Below the pieces are notes generated by a model. It did not search any database. It worked only from the letters and a program-made list of their open reading frames with translations, and was not told the origin of the DNA. Both the position numbers and the translations under genes were made by a program. Below, in pieces: positions 1 to 11,120 of a stretch of 64,000 bases of DNA (its first letter is position 1; every line of letters starts with the position of its first letter). Origin of the DNA: Chrysemys picta bellii (lineage: Eukaryota > Chordata > Testudines > Emydidae); assembly GCF_011386835.1 (NCBI RefSeq), contig NC_088805.1, positions 17,914,836 through 17,978,835 on the forward strand. Reading direction: 5' to 3'.

Positions 1-639
1 AGGGAGGTTCTGGAGGGGGCAGTCAAGAAACGGGGGGGGGCTTTTTGGGGGGAGTGAAGAAAGTTTTGGTCAGTCAGGGTACAGGTAGGGGGTGGGGTTC
101 TGGAGGGCAGTTAGGAGCAGGGGTCCTAGGAGGGGGCAGTCAGGGGACAAGGAGCGGGGGGGTGGGGGGCTGGGAGGGAGCTGTCAGGGGGCAGGAGTGG
201 GGAGAGGGATCGGGGCAGTCAGGGGACAGGGAGCAGAGGGGTTTAGATGGGTTGGGAGTTCTGGGGGGGGCTGTCAGGGGGCAGGAGTGCGGAGAGGGAT
301 CGGAGCAGTCAGGGGACAGGGAGCAGAGGGGTTTAGATGGGTTGGGAGTTCTGGGGGGGCTGTCAGGGGGTGGGGAGTGGTTGGATGGGGCGTGGGAGTC
401 CCAGGGGTCTGTCTGGGGGTGGGGGTGTGGATAAGGGTTGGGGCAGTCAGGGGACAAGAGGCAGGGAGGCTTAGATAGGGAGTGGAGTCCTGGGGGGCAG
501 TTAGGGGCAGGGGTCCCAGGAGGGGGCAGTCAGGGGACAAGGAACAGGGGGGGGGGCTTCTGGGGGGGCGGGAAGTGGGAGGGGCTAGGGCGGGGCTCCT
601 CCCGTCCTCTTTTTTGCTTGCTGAAATATGGTAACCCTA
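1..639. mobile_element. Right part of a G-rich hAT-like non-autonomous element
   Basis: The stretch is extremely G-rich on the + strand and is built from variants of a cagtcaggggaca motif. It ends at 639 in ...tatggtaaccctaa; the complement TAGGGTTACCATA resembles the TAGGGTGACCAGA terminus of the complete MITE at 55982. This suggests a hAT-type terminal inverted repeat. The left end lies outside the window, so the target duplication (expected aggttgtt on the right) cannot be checked. The open frames here on both strands are low-complexity products of the repeat, not genes. The element boundary is fairly convincing; the superfamily is inferred. Confidence 0.55.
181..450. repeat. About 90-bp G-rich tandem repeat
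   Basis: Three head-to-tail units begin with ctgtcaggggg at 181, 271 and 360, giving a period of 89-90 bp. Units one and two are nearly identical (about 4 differences seen by eye); the third diverges after about 20 bp. The run is internal to the G-rich element at 1-639. Many G-runs of three to eight bases give strong G-quadruplex potential on the + strand. Confidence 0.75.
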
Positions 640-2852
640 AGGTTGTTTATACCAGTGGGACATTTGTCCAAAAAAAGCCTAGTGCAGAGAAAGCCAAAAT
701 GTGTTGATTACTAGAAATATACTAGAAATCTGGGCATACTTAAATCAGATGATATTTCTAATTGAATAAAAATGAGAATAATTCCTGTCTCCTACCCTTT
801 GTCTGACTTTTCTAATGAAACCCTAATCTTTGCAATGGCTTTATAGAATATGACTACTTACATGTGTAAAGTTAAGCGCACAAGTCAGTCTTTGCAGGAT
901 CAGACGTTCAGGATCAGGCTACTCTTGAACAGATACTTCAGATTAAGGTAGGGAGTGAATTTAAAGAATAACTCCATATGTAGACAAGCCCTTATAACAG
1001 TCCCTGCTCCAAAGAGCTTACAGTGTATCTGTATAGTTTCTAGCACAATAGGAATCTACACTTGGTTGGGGCCTGCAGGTCATACTGAATTACTGCTAAT
1101 AATAAACGGAAACTTTATCTTTTAAGTGCTCATGTTCAGTGCGTTCTGCAGTTAATGCTACTGTCACTTGATGTGGAGCCCAATCCCAGTTGGGTCTTAG
1201 TTAAGGCACTTCTCTATTGTGTATTACAGGAGGTCAGGCGATGATCTAGTGGTCACTTCTGCCCTTCAACTCTATGACATGGGCACTCACAAAAGCCACA
1301 TCCTCAAGTCAGTCAAGTCTTCAAAAAAGAAAAATGTTTCCCCTAATCAAAAAACAAGCGCACTTAGCACATGATACCATAATGAGCCAAGCTGTACACC
1401 ACAATGCACTAGCTGTTCTCGGAGCAGTTTCACACTCTCCTTGCCCTTCAGATACAAACATGATAAACAGACGAATAAAGAATGATGCCAAAGGCCTTTA
1501 AAAGCTAGTGTTAAAAAACTGGACTTTTCAACCACTGGAAAGTCATTTTGGAAAGCATTTTCAGCCACAAACAAAGAAGAATTTTGTAATGGACCAGTGC
1601 AATTCATGATCTGAGCTCTCCACAAGACACCACACCTTTCAGGGAAAGAAAAAAAAAATCAAACAGAACAAGAAAAGAAGTAGTAATATTCATCCCTGAA
1701 GTGCAGCAAAGTACACTAGGGCTCTGTTCAGCCACGGGTAACTGCCCATCAACAGGGAAATCTACAATCTCTGCCCAGCAGTCTACAAAGAGGGCTTTTA
1801 TGCTATTTTAACAATCTGAAGTGTCTCAGTTAATGGAAGACTGGTCAATTGGCCCTCAACTATTTCTAATTGACTGGAATGATGGATGAAGCTAAAGGGG
1901 AAGCTGACCCACTGAACTTCTCCACAAAGCTAGAAAACCGCAGGAGATTGTAAACAGTGTTTTAAGAATGGAAGGGGGGAAAAAAGAGGGATTCCAGAGG
2001 CACTGCCTCCTTCTTAATCTGCTGGATGACCCAGGTAAATTATAGGCCTGCTGCGAAGTTGTTTCTGGAGGAGAGAAAACAAAAAACCTGAACCCAAGGC
2101 AGTAACAAAAATGCTCTATTCATTGCGCTCCACCTCAGTATTTTCCTCTCCCGTTCTCCCCCCATTTTTCCATTAGCTGAAGGCTAATGTACTGCACAGC
2201 TCTACCACACAAGTTGGCCCTCTGGATCAGAAAGGGTAATTTGTCACTTTCACAAGAAAGATGTCTCGGTTCTTTATCGTCTTGTCTTGCCACAGCAAGG
2301 ATTTTTTCAGATCATTTTGGTGCTAACTGAATATGCTGAGGCTTTAAATCCCAGCCATCTTCAAAGCAGGTAATGTTAATCACCCCACTGCATTACAAGT
2401 AATGCTCAATAACTATGATGAATGATGGGTGCCTGCCCGGTGACCTTCAGAACACTGTAATTACCGATAGCCTTTAAATAGGGAAAGAGCCGCATTGAGC
2501 ATTTACTGGAGCAAATGACCTAAACCATCCCAAATCTGTTTTGATGAGCATTCAGTTTAGACTTTGAATGTTGCATTGGGAACAAAATGAAACATCTATA
2601 AAGTAGGTATGATTGTGGTTCAAATCCCACTAAGGCTCAAAGAGAAACTGAAGCTGGTGTATTTACATAGGAAGATCAGACACTGAATCGAAAGAAAAGA
2701 AACTAACAGAGGAGCCTTTCCCTTTGCGACTCTGATGCAGAGTCAACTTACTCTGCCAAAAGAACATGAATCTTCTGACCTCTACAGGTAGTAGTATTGG
2801 GAAAGGCACTAAACACGTTCTGAGTAGTGCAAAGAAAAAGGTGTTTATTTCT
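640..2852. other. No gene recognised; mostly unique AT-rich DNA
   Basis: No coding region, RNA gene or complete mobile element is apparent apart from the L2-like tail listed separately. The part from about 2160 to 2580 looks less repetitive and contains several TAAT-type motifs, but nothing identifies it as a regulatory element. Confidence 0.5.
1015..1105 (+). repeat. L2-type LINE 3' tail fragment
   Basis: The text matches the recurrent L2-type 3' end: a tagcacaatagg motif, then ggttggggcctgcaggtcat, then an A/T-rich end with aataataaa. The same tail is at 47921-48016, and its complement ends the L2 element at 60480. Only the last 90 bp or so is recognisable and it is diverged, so this is an old, 5'-truncated copy. 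Confidence 0.4.
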
Positions 2853-3126
2853 GTACGTCTACACAACACACAAATCAACCTGCAGCAGCAAGTTTCAGAG
2901 CCTGGGTCAACTGACTTGGGCTCATGTTGGGGGGCTCAAAATAGCAGTGTAGACTCATTCAGGGTTGGGCTGGAGCCCAAGCTCAGACTCTCCCCGCTCA
3001 CCAGGTTTTCAAGCCTGGGCTCCAGACCAAGACAACACTTCTATTTTTAGCTCCAAGTCAGTTGACTCAGGCTGTGAGACTTGCTGCAGCAAGGGCTGGG
3101 TTTATTTTTTTGCTGTGTAGGCATAC
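2853..3126. mobile_element. Foldback (long inverted repeat) MITE
   Basis: The left arm starts gtacgtctacacaac (2853). The complement of the right arm starts gtatgcctacacagc (3126). Both continue with a shared caaatcaacc/aaataaaccc segment, then gcagcagcaagt and gtcaactgactt, so the arms pair over roughly 80-100 bp. The gtctacac terminus is typical of abundant turtle foldback MITEs such as the one at 45141. I see no convincing target duplication, so the exact ends are uncertain. Confidence 0.6.
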
Positions 3127-3179
3127 CCATAGACAAAACCTTTACAAGAATAAGTAATTACTGTTCAAAACAAAACTTG

Positions 3180-3405
3180 GCACTCCATAGCGCCTTCCAC
3201 CCATGGAGCTCAAAGGGATTTTCAGACAATGAATTTAGTTCAACGTTCCTGAAAGGAAAGAAATGAGGCAGACGTTATCCTTACTGTACTGATGGGGAAA
3301 CAAAGGCACATCACGCTTTAGTAACTTGCCCAAGGTCAGAAGTCTGTGACAGAGCCCAGAATTGAACCTAGGTGTCCTGACTCACACTCCAGTGCCTTAG
3401 TCACA
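3180..3405 (-). mobile_element. MIR/CORE-SINE-like copy (minus)
   Basis: Reading the minus strand gives the MIR-type order: a Pol III-like head, an aacctaggtt-type segment, then the complement of gatggggaaacaaaggcac and acttgcccaaggtc. The conserved cues on the + strand are gatggggaaacaaaggcac at 3291, aacttgcccaaggtcagaag at 3324 and agaattgaacctaggtgtcc at 3359. The copy is old and diverged. It is followed by an A-run at 3490. Confidence 0.65.
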
Positions 3406-3485
3406 AGACCATCCTTTCTCCTTAATGGTCCATCAGCTCAGCTTCAGGAACTAAACTCAATAAAGCGTTTTTTCCAAACACGATT

Positions 3486-3489
<4 letters not shown>

Positions 3490-3518
<29 letters not shown>
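3490..3518. repeat. A29 homopolymer
   Basis: An uninterrupted run of 29 A. It could be the tail of a retroposed copy, but no element with a matching target duplication is visible directly before it. Its length in the assembly may be unreliable. Confidence 0.9.
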
Positions 3519-3525
<7 letters not shown>

Positions 3526-5689
3526 TAAGGCAGATTGCACTCTGGGTAAATCCTACTTCTCTTGAAATGCCGCTTATATTGCTATAGCTTAGTATTTAAT
3601 CAGGAAAATCTGTCCACTATGAGATCATATTAAATGAATGGGAAAACACTGTCTTACTGTGATTGCATAGCCATAGATAATGCTCTCTTTTTCCTTTGCA
3701 CTACTGTAGACCTGTAATTTGCTAGCCAAGTGCTATGAGCAAGCCACATGCTAAATGAATACTACACAGAGATTTACTAAAAAATCAGTAGCTAAACACA
3801 ATACATGCTAGCATATCTAATATTTGACTAAACAAACAGCAGCTGTGTACTGAGCTCAACACGACACAGATTCGTACTTGCTCTCTTCCTGGGGTCTTCA
3901 GATGAACTAGCAGAAGCTAAACTGAGGGAGAGTTTTCCTGGGATAAGGTTATATCACAGATTATAATCTTCCATCAGAATTTTCTTCTTCTCTACCTGCT
4001 GCTTATTTGATGTTGGCATACAGGCTTGTGGGAAGGATGAGTCCTTTGCACATTCCTTTTCTTGTCAGACATTTAAGAAACATTTCTCCTTCTCCCCCCA
4101 TTCCCTCCCCAGGTTTTGATCAGGAATTAAGATGACACACACACATTAGTATATAAAACAAGTCCACAAACTTACATACACAGGGGAGTATCTGAGGTCT
4201 ATTACTCAGCTTGACAGATTTTCCTCTTTATAAAGTAGCCACTCAGAGGGTACAATCACTAACACACGTGCACACACACAAAACACCAGCACATTGAGTC
4301 ATACAGAGCCAAACAGTTACATTTGGATGTACTTCAGTTTCAGGGTTTTATATCCACACCTAGAGCACACCAGATAGCTTGTATGGTGAAGTAACTATGC
4401 CAACTGCACTGGTATAAAGGACCTGAGCAAAATGCTTAATTTATTTCAAGGCAGAGTTAATTTCGAGGATGTAGAAGTGGGTTATTTACGAAGACTTGAC
4501 CACAGTCTCTCTACATGTCCCGGTGGCTATATCAAAATCGGAATTAAATTCAACGCAATTTCCCCCCACCCGCACTCCTGCCCATGGATGATGTTTGAAC
4601 TACATAATTAACTAGATCAAGCAAAAACCCCAAACCCTTCCAAACGGAACAGTAAAAATAAGTGGATCACTGATGAAAGGCTGTTCTACAGCCTAAATTC
4701 GAAGAGTGGCATTTCTTAAATAAATCATTTCTTATTCTGGGGAGTACAAAGTGATTGGTGATAAATCTCATCATCACCCATCCCATAAGGAAGGAACTGG
4801 CCAACATTTCCCACTATTAAGCACCAAAGCAGGTTTGCTTGGAATTAAGAAGCCACGTCAGCATCAGTCCAAATAACTCCCCAGAAGATGATGCATATTA
4901 AATCATGTTATGGTTCTTTAAAAAAAAAATCTATTTTCTGAACTGAACATAGCAGGGAATGTGTGATCAGCTTCTTAACACAATATTCTGTATCCCCAGG
5001 GAGTAAAAATGTGACAGCAGGAAAGTAACTTCATGGGAGATCTTTGGATGACTACCAGTCCAGCTGAAAGCCAAGAGACACAAGCAAGCCAGCAAAGCCA
5101 GGGGCTGCTTCTTTTACTGTAAACCTTCTAAAAGAAAAAAAAAGAAAAAAAGATTCCAGCAGAAAGTCCATTTTACCAAGTGAAATGGGAGTTACTGCAT
5201 TATTGAAACAACCCAACAGACTTCACTGACAATTGTTCATTTTCTTCCTTTGAAGCCAGTTTATCCTGCTTACTTTCATCCACCTTGAAATATATAGTAA
5301 AGGGCTGATCTTTCAACCCTTACTTATGCCAGCAGACAGTCTTTAGACACATAGGAGAGACTGCTTAAGAAAATAAAGATGGTTCATATAAGGGGAGGGT
5401 TGCAACACTGGACCCCAAACTAGTAACATGGACTGACAACAAAGAGGAGGCTGAAATGGGGGAACAAATGAACACTCATTTAGAGCCAAATGACAATGTG
5501 GAGGGGGAAAAAATGGTAACTGAGGCACCAACGGATGCAAAGAGAATAAATTATTTAATTACGTATATACCTATTCTAAGAGCCTGGGTAACAAACAAGA
5601 GGAATTATAACTGCCCATTTATGAACATAAATTCGACATACTACTGAAGCCTGGGGAAGCACACTCCTCCTCCATCCCCCAGCCTAGCC
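3519..5689. other. No gene recognised
   Basis: AT-rich, mostly single-copy sequence with short CA and A-rich tracts (around 4136, 4262 and 5131). I see no open frame with coding character, no RNA gene and no clear mobile element. Confidence 0.5.
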
Positions 5690-6215
5690 AGGACTAACAG
5701 CTGAGCCCAGCACCGGGTAGGAGCCACCAGTCAGGGCGTGTCCAGCCATGGGTGGAGCTGGGGAGGGCCAGGTGCAAGGGGTGAGGCATGGCGGCGGTGT
5801 CTGGGTGCAGGGGAGTTCTAGATGAAGGGGGTGAGGCTCAGTGGGGTGGGGGTGCAGGTGCAGAGGGCTCGGTGGCAGCTTCTGGCTGTGGAGGCGTGAG
5901 GCATGGGGGGGGGGTCTAGATGCATGGTGATTGGATAGATGGGGGAGGAGTCTGACCCAGCCCTAGACGGGTTTGACCCAGCACCAGCCAGGGCATCCCC
6001 AGTCCCGCCCTCCCCCAGTGATTTACCTCTCCTCTGGCTGCTCTGGGAGCCCAAAACAACGTGCCCATGTGCTGCTGGGGAAGAGCACATGACCACTCTT
6101 GCAGCTTCCCTTTGCTTCACCGTCAGAAAGTCATTTTTCTGCGGGGAAGCAAAGAAATCTGCAGCTGACATGAATTCTGCATGCACGCAGTAGCACAGAA
6201 TCCCCCCCAGAGTAA
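5690..6215. repeat. GC-rich interspersed repeat, family not certain
   Basis: The first 250 bp are a G-rich, imperfectly tandem ggggtgaggc/gtgcagg sequence. The right part, around 6040-6215, carries gagcacatgaccactcttgc and ends gcagtagcacagaatccccccc. The end resembles a repeat terminus that I believe is common in turtle genomes. The sharp change of base composition at both sides supports an inserted element. I could not find its terminal inverted repeat or target duplication. Frames over 5818-6193 on both strands are by-products. Confidence 0.45.
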
Positions 6216-9200
6216 GTTATGGAGTAAACTGCTTGGCTGCCATTACCATTAATCCATGGGTAATTCCATGGGTACGGCACAGATAATTTACCCAAGACTA
6301 TACATCAAGCAGAGTTCACTTTATTCAGTTTTGAGCTGTCAGACTGCTGCTCTATTCTTAAAATAGAATGGCACTTTTTGATCCATTTCTGGAGTCTCTA
6401 CAGAGTATATATAAATCATCACAGTTCAGGGCAACGGCACCCATTTTCCCCCTCCGTGGTCCACCAAGGGCACTCAAAGGTTTCCAGTTTACAGCCACTA
6501 ATCTCTTGGCCAGAGACTTGCCTCTCACTCCCTCTTGATGAGAGATTTTAAGGCTGCACAGTTCCCTAGATTACACTGCGGTATCTCTAGCAAGACAGCC
6601 TAAAAAGGTCAGCACCTGTGCTTTGCTTTCTCCCCAAGTGCTATGGACAGCATATTGCCAGCACTTAGAAGTTACCACACAGCTCTTTCTAAGCAAGTAC
6701 ATTTATTCCTCGGATAAAAACACTGAGAGCAACCAACATTCCTATACCCAAGCTAACAGCTAACCAGAGGTCACCCATCAGTCCTATGTGGCCCCATAGG
6801 TCAAAGTCTTTCCAATCCTTCTGCCAGGCTTGGGGCCTCCCTTGCACTGGAGGGCCTGTCCACTTACTGGATTAAAAAGGAGGCCATGAGTCATTTTAAA
6901 CTCAGGCTATTTATCCTTTCTTTGTCAGCTGACCTCTAGAGAATCGAGTCTGAAGCATACACGCAAGCCTCTCCAGGTGGTGGTTCTTCTCTGGAGGTGT
7001 TACAACCTTAAATAATTTGACTAATCTCGCCCCCCCACACACGTATATGTTTTAGTTCCTGGAGAAGCTACGGTTACCCTGCCCCATGCAATTACATACA
7101 GTCTCTTGCCCACAATGATACATAAACTTAATATAGGAACATCTCCCAAACATACTGTAAGAAATTGACATATCTAGCACATAACTTCTGCTAAAATGTT
7201 GCTGAACTATGATTCAACTCCATTGATCTCAAGCCAAGCTTTCATTCTCAATGAGATTCCTAACAACTGGAGACATCTTTAAAAATTGAATGGCGGAACA
7301 CCAGTGGGGTGAAATGAGGAGAGAAATTCAAATCTAAATTACTATTTCCTTGCTATAGTGGAAGACAAGCAAATGCAACAAGAGATTACAGACTTTGCTA
7401 ACAAGGCATGAGAACAAAATATTTTTCTCTTATGTTTATTTTTTTATGAAGTTCCTTTCCTTTATAAAAACGGGAGTCATTCCATCCATCATGCTGATCA
7501 GGAACCTAAACAACAACAGGAGTTGCACAAATATAGCAATCATGCTATTATCTTCTGTCAGTTCCTTGTTATTTTTTGGCAGCAGCTACAAAAGGCTTCC
7601 CAGTTCTTATTCACAGAAGGGATCTAGACACGTTCTGTTTGACCCACACATCAATGGCATTCAATGAAACAAGGCCAAGTGGCCATGGAGTCATTGGAAA
7701 GAACTGGCAGATCAATGCTCCCAACAAAACCTCACACTCTAGTCCTGTTAAATAAGGCGGCTGGCCTTAGGTTTGCCAGAACAGAAGAAAACAAAACAAG
7801 CTTGAGTGTCTGCCATGCGTTTTTGTTTTCACTAATTCACTAACCTTCTTACACTGAGCCCATGGCTGACATCCGTAATAACAGTACTGATTTATACCAT
7901 CTACTAAAGCCACTGCTTTTTATTTGTTTTTTAATATGGGACAAGTAATCAAAGCAGAACAGCAATACAGTTCTGCAGTCCAGCTTGTTAAATCAGGCAG
8001 TGGGATAATCATCAACAGATTGGAATAGAGCAGGGAAGAAGAAGAAGAAGAAGAAGAAAAAAAAAAGCAATTATGGGAGTACGAGGGAGAGGCCAGAAGA
8101 GAACAGGGGTCAGATGAGAAGCATGAAAGAATGTGAGGAGTCAACATGGGGGTGGGGTGGAGGCAGCGCATGAGAGAATGAAGATGTGGAGATCGAATGC
8201 AAGAAGAAAGTGGTGGAAAAAGAGGGAGATAAAAAGGGGAAAAACTAATACATCCTTAAAACTTCAATTTTTTCCTTATTTGCTAATGTTCCTTTTGTTA
8301 TTTTAATGTATGCAACATTGGCCAAACTGCACGATCAATAGCTTTTTTCCCCAAGGTCTTCAGACAATTCAGGTGTTATTCTTTGCCTATGTTATTTTTG
8401 TGTTTCCAATCATTCAGTAGGAGTGTATCATGTACTGGTGTTCCCAGAGAAGGAAGAAATTAAATCACAAGAACCTTGAACACAAGCCCTGCTTGAACAA
8501 ACAGGAAAATAAATAAGAATAAATAGGCATCTATCCACAAATCAACATCTGCCTTTTTGTCAGTTAGCACCCAAGAAAAGGCAAACAGCCATTTCAGTAA
8601 GAAGTAACCACTGATATGTAAATGCTGAATTCAAGATTTCAAGTAGCTAAGTAGAGTGGCAAGCTAGGAAATTAAAAGGTAATGTAAAACAAAATCGTCT
8701 TACTCATTGTAAGAGGTTTTTTTCTTTTTCTTTTTCTTTTTTTTTTTTTAAGAGAGACTGAGGTTTGTATGATTTCCAGCCTTTGTTTGAAAATGCATTA
8801 AAATGGCACAACGCCCTGTTTATACTTTTATTTTAAGTTTGTGTACAGGAACGAAGCATGTATACATGAACTGTGAAACTTGTCTATCTTGGCATGTCAA
8901 AGAAGTATTACTGAATTGCACTGAAGAGTGTGTGCATGCGCAGATATGAAAATAGAAACAAGGAAAACCATTCTGCGCCTGCATTGGTAGCCAAGGATGT
9001 CTCAGAAGGGGTCGTGGGCATCTTCCCACTAGGCTCAGGAAGTCAGTACCTAGCCTCGTGCTACCACGATCTCTCCAAACCACATCACATCTTTTCATGA
9101 CTGCTGGTTTTCCCCTCTCAAAATCCACTCTGTTCTCTTGATCTAGATTCATAAAAACAATTAACAGGATTCTTCTAGAGTGGGAGGTGACTGAATGCAG

Positions 9201-9680
9201 CTGTAATGCCCCATACAACTGTGCAAGTAACTCTCTAAGGAAAGGAAGGAAACTACCCTTTAATCCAGTGATTTTCAACCTTTTTCAGAGTAAGACCTCT
9301 GCTGTACCACCCCACTAGGCTTGCAGCACCTCAAGCTCCATAGTAGCGTACAGCACAAGCACACAAATCTTAACTGGGAAAAGAGACAGCAATGACCCTC
9401 AGCTCAGCACATGGGATCATCATCATCATCAATGGAGGGAGAGGCTGGCCTACCATATCAGGGTCCCACACTGTCTCCCAGCAGAATTGGGTCTCTGTAT
9501 GCGCCCCATTCTTCTCCCCCACCTCATGCCAGGGTCCTCTGTGTTTCCTCCATACCATCGCTTCCCCCATTCTGTATCTCTGCTTGTACATTCACCTACT
9601 CAATAGCCCACATTCTGGGTTCCTGTTTCCCTCACCACCACCACCACCACCACTCCCCCCCTTTGAGGGTACCAGGTTTG
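6216..9680. other. No gene recognised; one solitary hAT-like end
   Basis: Mostly unique AT-rich DNA with an (AGA)n tract at about 8036-8057. At 9266 the text cagtgattttcaacct matches the outer end of the hAT MITE at 42288. No opposite terminus follows, so this is at most a truncated copy. The 152-residue minus-strand frame over 8820-9278 shows no family resemblance that I recognise and is probably chance. Confidence 0.45.
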
Positions 9681-9708
9681 CTCCTCCACTCCCAACCACC
9701 CACTCCCC
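9681..9708. repeat. 28-bp direct duplication flanking the LTR-like element (left copy)
   Basis: The 28 bp immediately left of the element's TGTCATAA start recur immediately right of its CTTGACA end, at 10524-10551, with one mismatch (position 26, c versus t). Both copies begin ctcctccact and abut the element ends exactly. This has the form of a target-site duplication, but it is far longer than the 4-6 bp expected for an integrase-inserted LTR element. Confidence 0.85.
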
Positions 9709-10523
9709 TGTCATAACTATAAAGGGAAGGGTAACAGCTGTCCTGTGTACAGTACTATAAAATCCCTCCTGGCCAGAGACTCCAAAATCCTTTTCCCTGT
9801 AAAGGGTTAAGCAGCTCAGGTAACCTGGCTGGCATCTGACCCAAAGGACCAATAAGGGGACAAGATGCTTTCAAATCTTGGGGGGGGTGGGTTTGTTTGT
9901 GCTCTTTGTTTGGGAGTTCGTTCGCTCTTGGGACTGAGAGGGACCAGACATCAATCCAGGTTCTCCACATCTTTCTAAACAAGTCTCTCATATTTCAAAC
10001 TTGTAAGTAAACAGCCAGGCAAGGCGTATTAGTTTTCCTTTGTTTTCTCAACTTGTAAATGTACCTTTTACTAGAGTGTTTCTCTCTGTTTGCTGTACTT
10101 TGAACCTGAGGCTAGAGGGGGGTCCTCTGAGCTCTTTAAGTTTGATTACCCTGTAAAGTTATTTTCCATACTGATTTTACAGAGATGATTTTTACCTTTT
10201 TTCTTTAATTAAAAGTCTTTTTAAGAACCTGATGGATCTAAAAACAAGGAAAAAAATCAAAGGGGGTTGGAACTGTATTCTCCAGGAGTTGGTGGAAGGA
10301 AGGAGGGGGGATGGTTCATTTCTCCCTGCTTTAATATCCAAGGGGTTTGGATCTGTATTCACCAGGGAATTGGTGAAGAGTTTCTCAAGGCTTCCCAGGG
10401 AAGGGAATCCACTTGGGAATGGTGGCAGCGGACCAGATCTAAGCTGGTAGTTAAGCTTAGAAGTTTTCATGCAGGCCCCCAAATTTGTACCCTAAAGTTC
10501 AGAGTGGGGAAGCAGCCTTGACA
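9709..10523 (+). mobile_element. Solo LTR-like retroelement
   Basis: The 815-bp element starts TGTCATAACT and ends CCTTGACA, the TG...CA ends of an LTR. A TATA box (tataaaat, 9756-9763) lies about 50 bp in. A polyadenylation signal (attaaa, 10208-10213) lies about 500 bp in. This is the promoter and poly(A) layout of an LTR transcribed on the + strand. An internal duplication with an 80-bp period repeats ctgtattc-ccagg at 10271 and 10351. No gag, pol or env reading frame is present and no second LTR is found in the window, so it is a solo LTR or a non-autonomous unit. I recognise the sequence as an abundant turtle repeat, but cannot assign it to endogenous retroviruses or Gypsy. Confidence 0.65.
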
Positions 10524-10860
10524 CTCCTCCACTCCCAACCACCCACTCTCCCTGCCCCTTCCAGGTCTCTTCTTCCTCTATCCCTCTGGCCCGTGCAGCT
10601 CCCCCCTCACTCCATTTCTGGGTCTCCATTTCTTCCACCACTCTGTTGCTCCCGCTCCCCACAAGCCCTCCCTGTAAGGGTCTTATTTCTCTTACAGACA
10701 ATATCCCTACAAAGAAAGTTGAGCGCCTGCCTCTAATGTCTAGGCAGGAGAAGCAAAAAGATTCCTCTGCCTGATGCACCAGGAATTCTGGGAGCACTGA
10801 TTTTTTTTTTCCCCGGGGTGAGTCAGACTTTTCTATTATTCCAATTTACACCAAAAATCA
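10524..10860. other. Pyrimidine-rich unique flank
   Basis: This begins with the right copy of the 28-bp duplication (10524-10551), continues as C/T-rich DNA to about 10690, then ordinary sequence. No gene is seen. Confidence 0.5.
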
Positions 10861-11029
10861 GGGGGGAGGGATAGCTCAGTGGCTTGAGCATTGGCCTGCT
10901 AAACCCAGGGTTGTGAGTTCAATCCTTGAGGGGGCCACTTAGGGATCTGGGGCAAAATCAATAGTTGGTCCTGCTAGTGAAGGCAGGGGGCTGGACTCGA
11001 TGACTTTCGGGGTCCCTTCCAGTTCTATG

Positions 11030-11032
<3 letters not shown>
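10861..11032 (+). mobile_element. Tortoise tRNA-derived SINE (Cry I / Pol III SINE)
   Basis: The head is tRNA-like. An A-box-like atagctcagtggc lies at 10870 and a B-box-like gagttcaatcc at 10915, separated by the tRNA-length gcattggcctgctaaaccc. The body (gggatctggggcaaaatc, aggcagggggctggactcga) and the LINE-derived 3' end gtcccttccagttcta follow. This is the known tRNA-Lys-derived SINE of cryptodiran turtles, whose 3' end is shared with the turtle CR1 LINE. It is about full length and runs straight into a TA/CA microsatellite. It is the best taxonomic marker in the window. Confidence 0.9.
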
Positions 11033-11077
<45 letters not shown>

Positions 11078-11120
11078 TACACACACATATATATCTATAT
11101 ATAGATATAGATATATAAAA
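11033..11120. repeat. Compound (TA)n(CA)n(TA)n microsatellite
   Basis: A TA run to about 11062 is followed by CA repeats to about 11087, then TA/TCTA repeats. It sits directly at the 3' end of the tortoise SINE, the usual place for microsatellite growth from a SINE tail. Confidence 0.85.

Noticed and set aside
8820..9278. 152-residue minus-strand frame
   Set aside because: No domain, no splice or promoter context, mixed composition; likely chance.
10870..10925. tRNA gene call from A- and B-box-like sequences
   Set aside because: They belong to the tRNA-derived head of the tortoise SINE; no cloverleaf 3' half or terminator follows.
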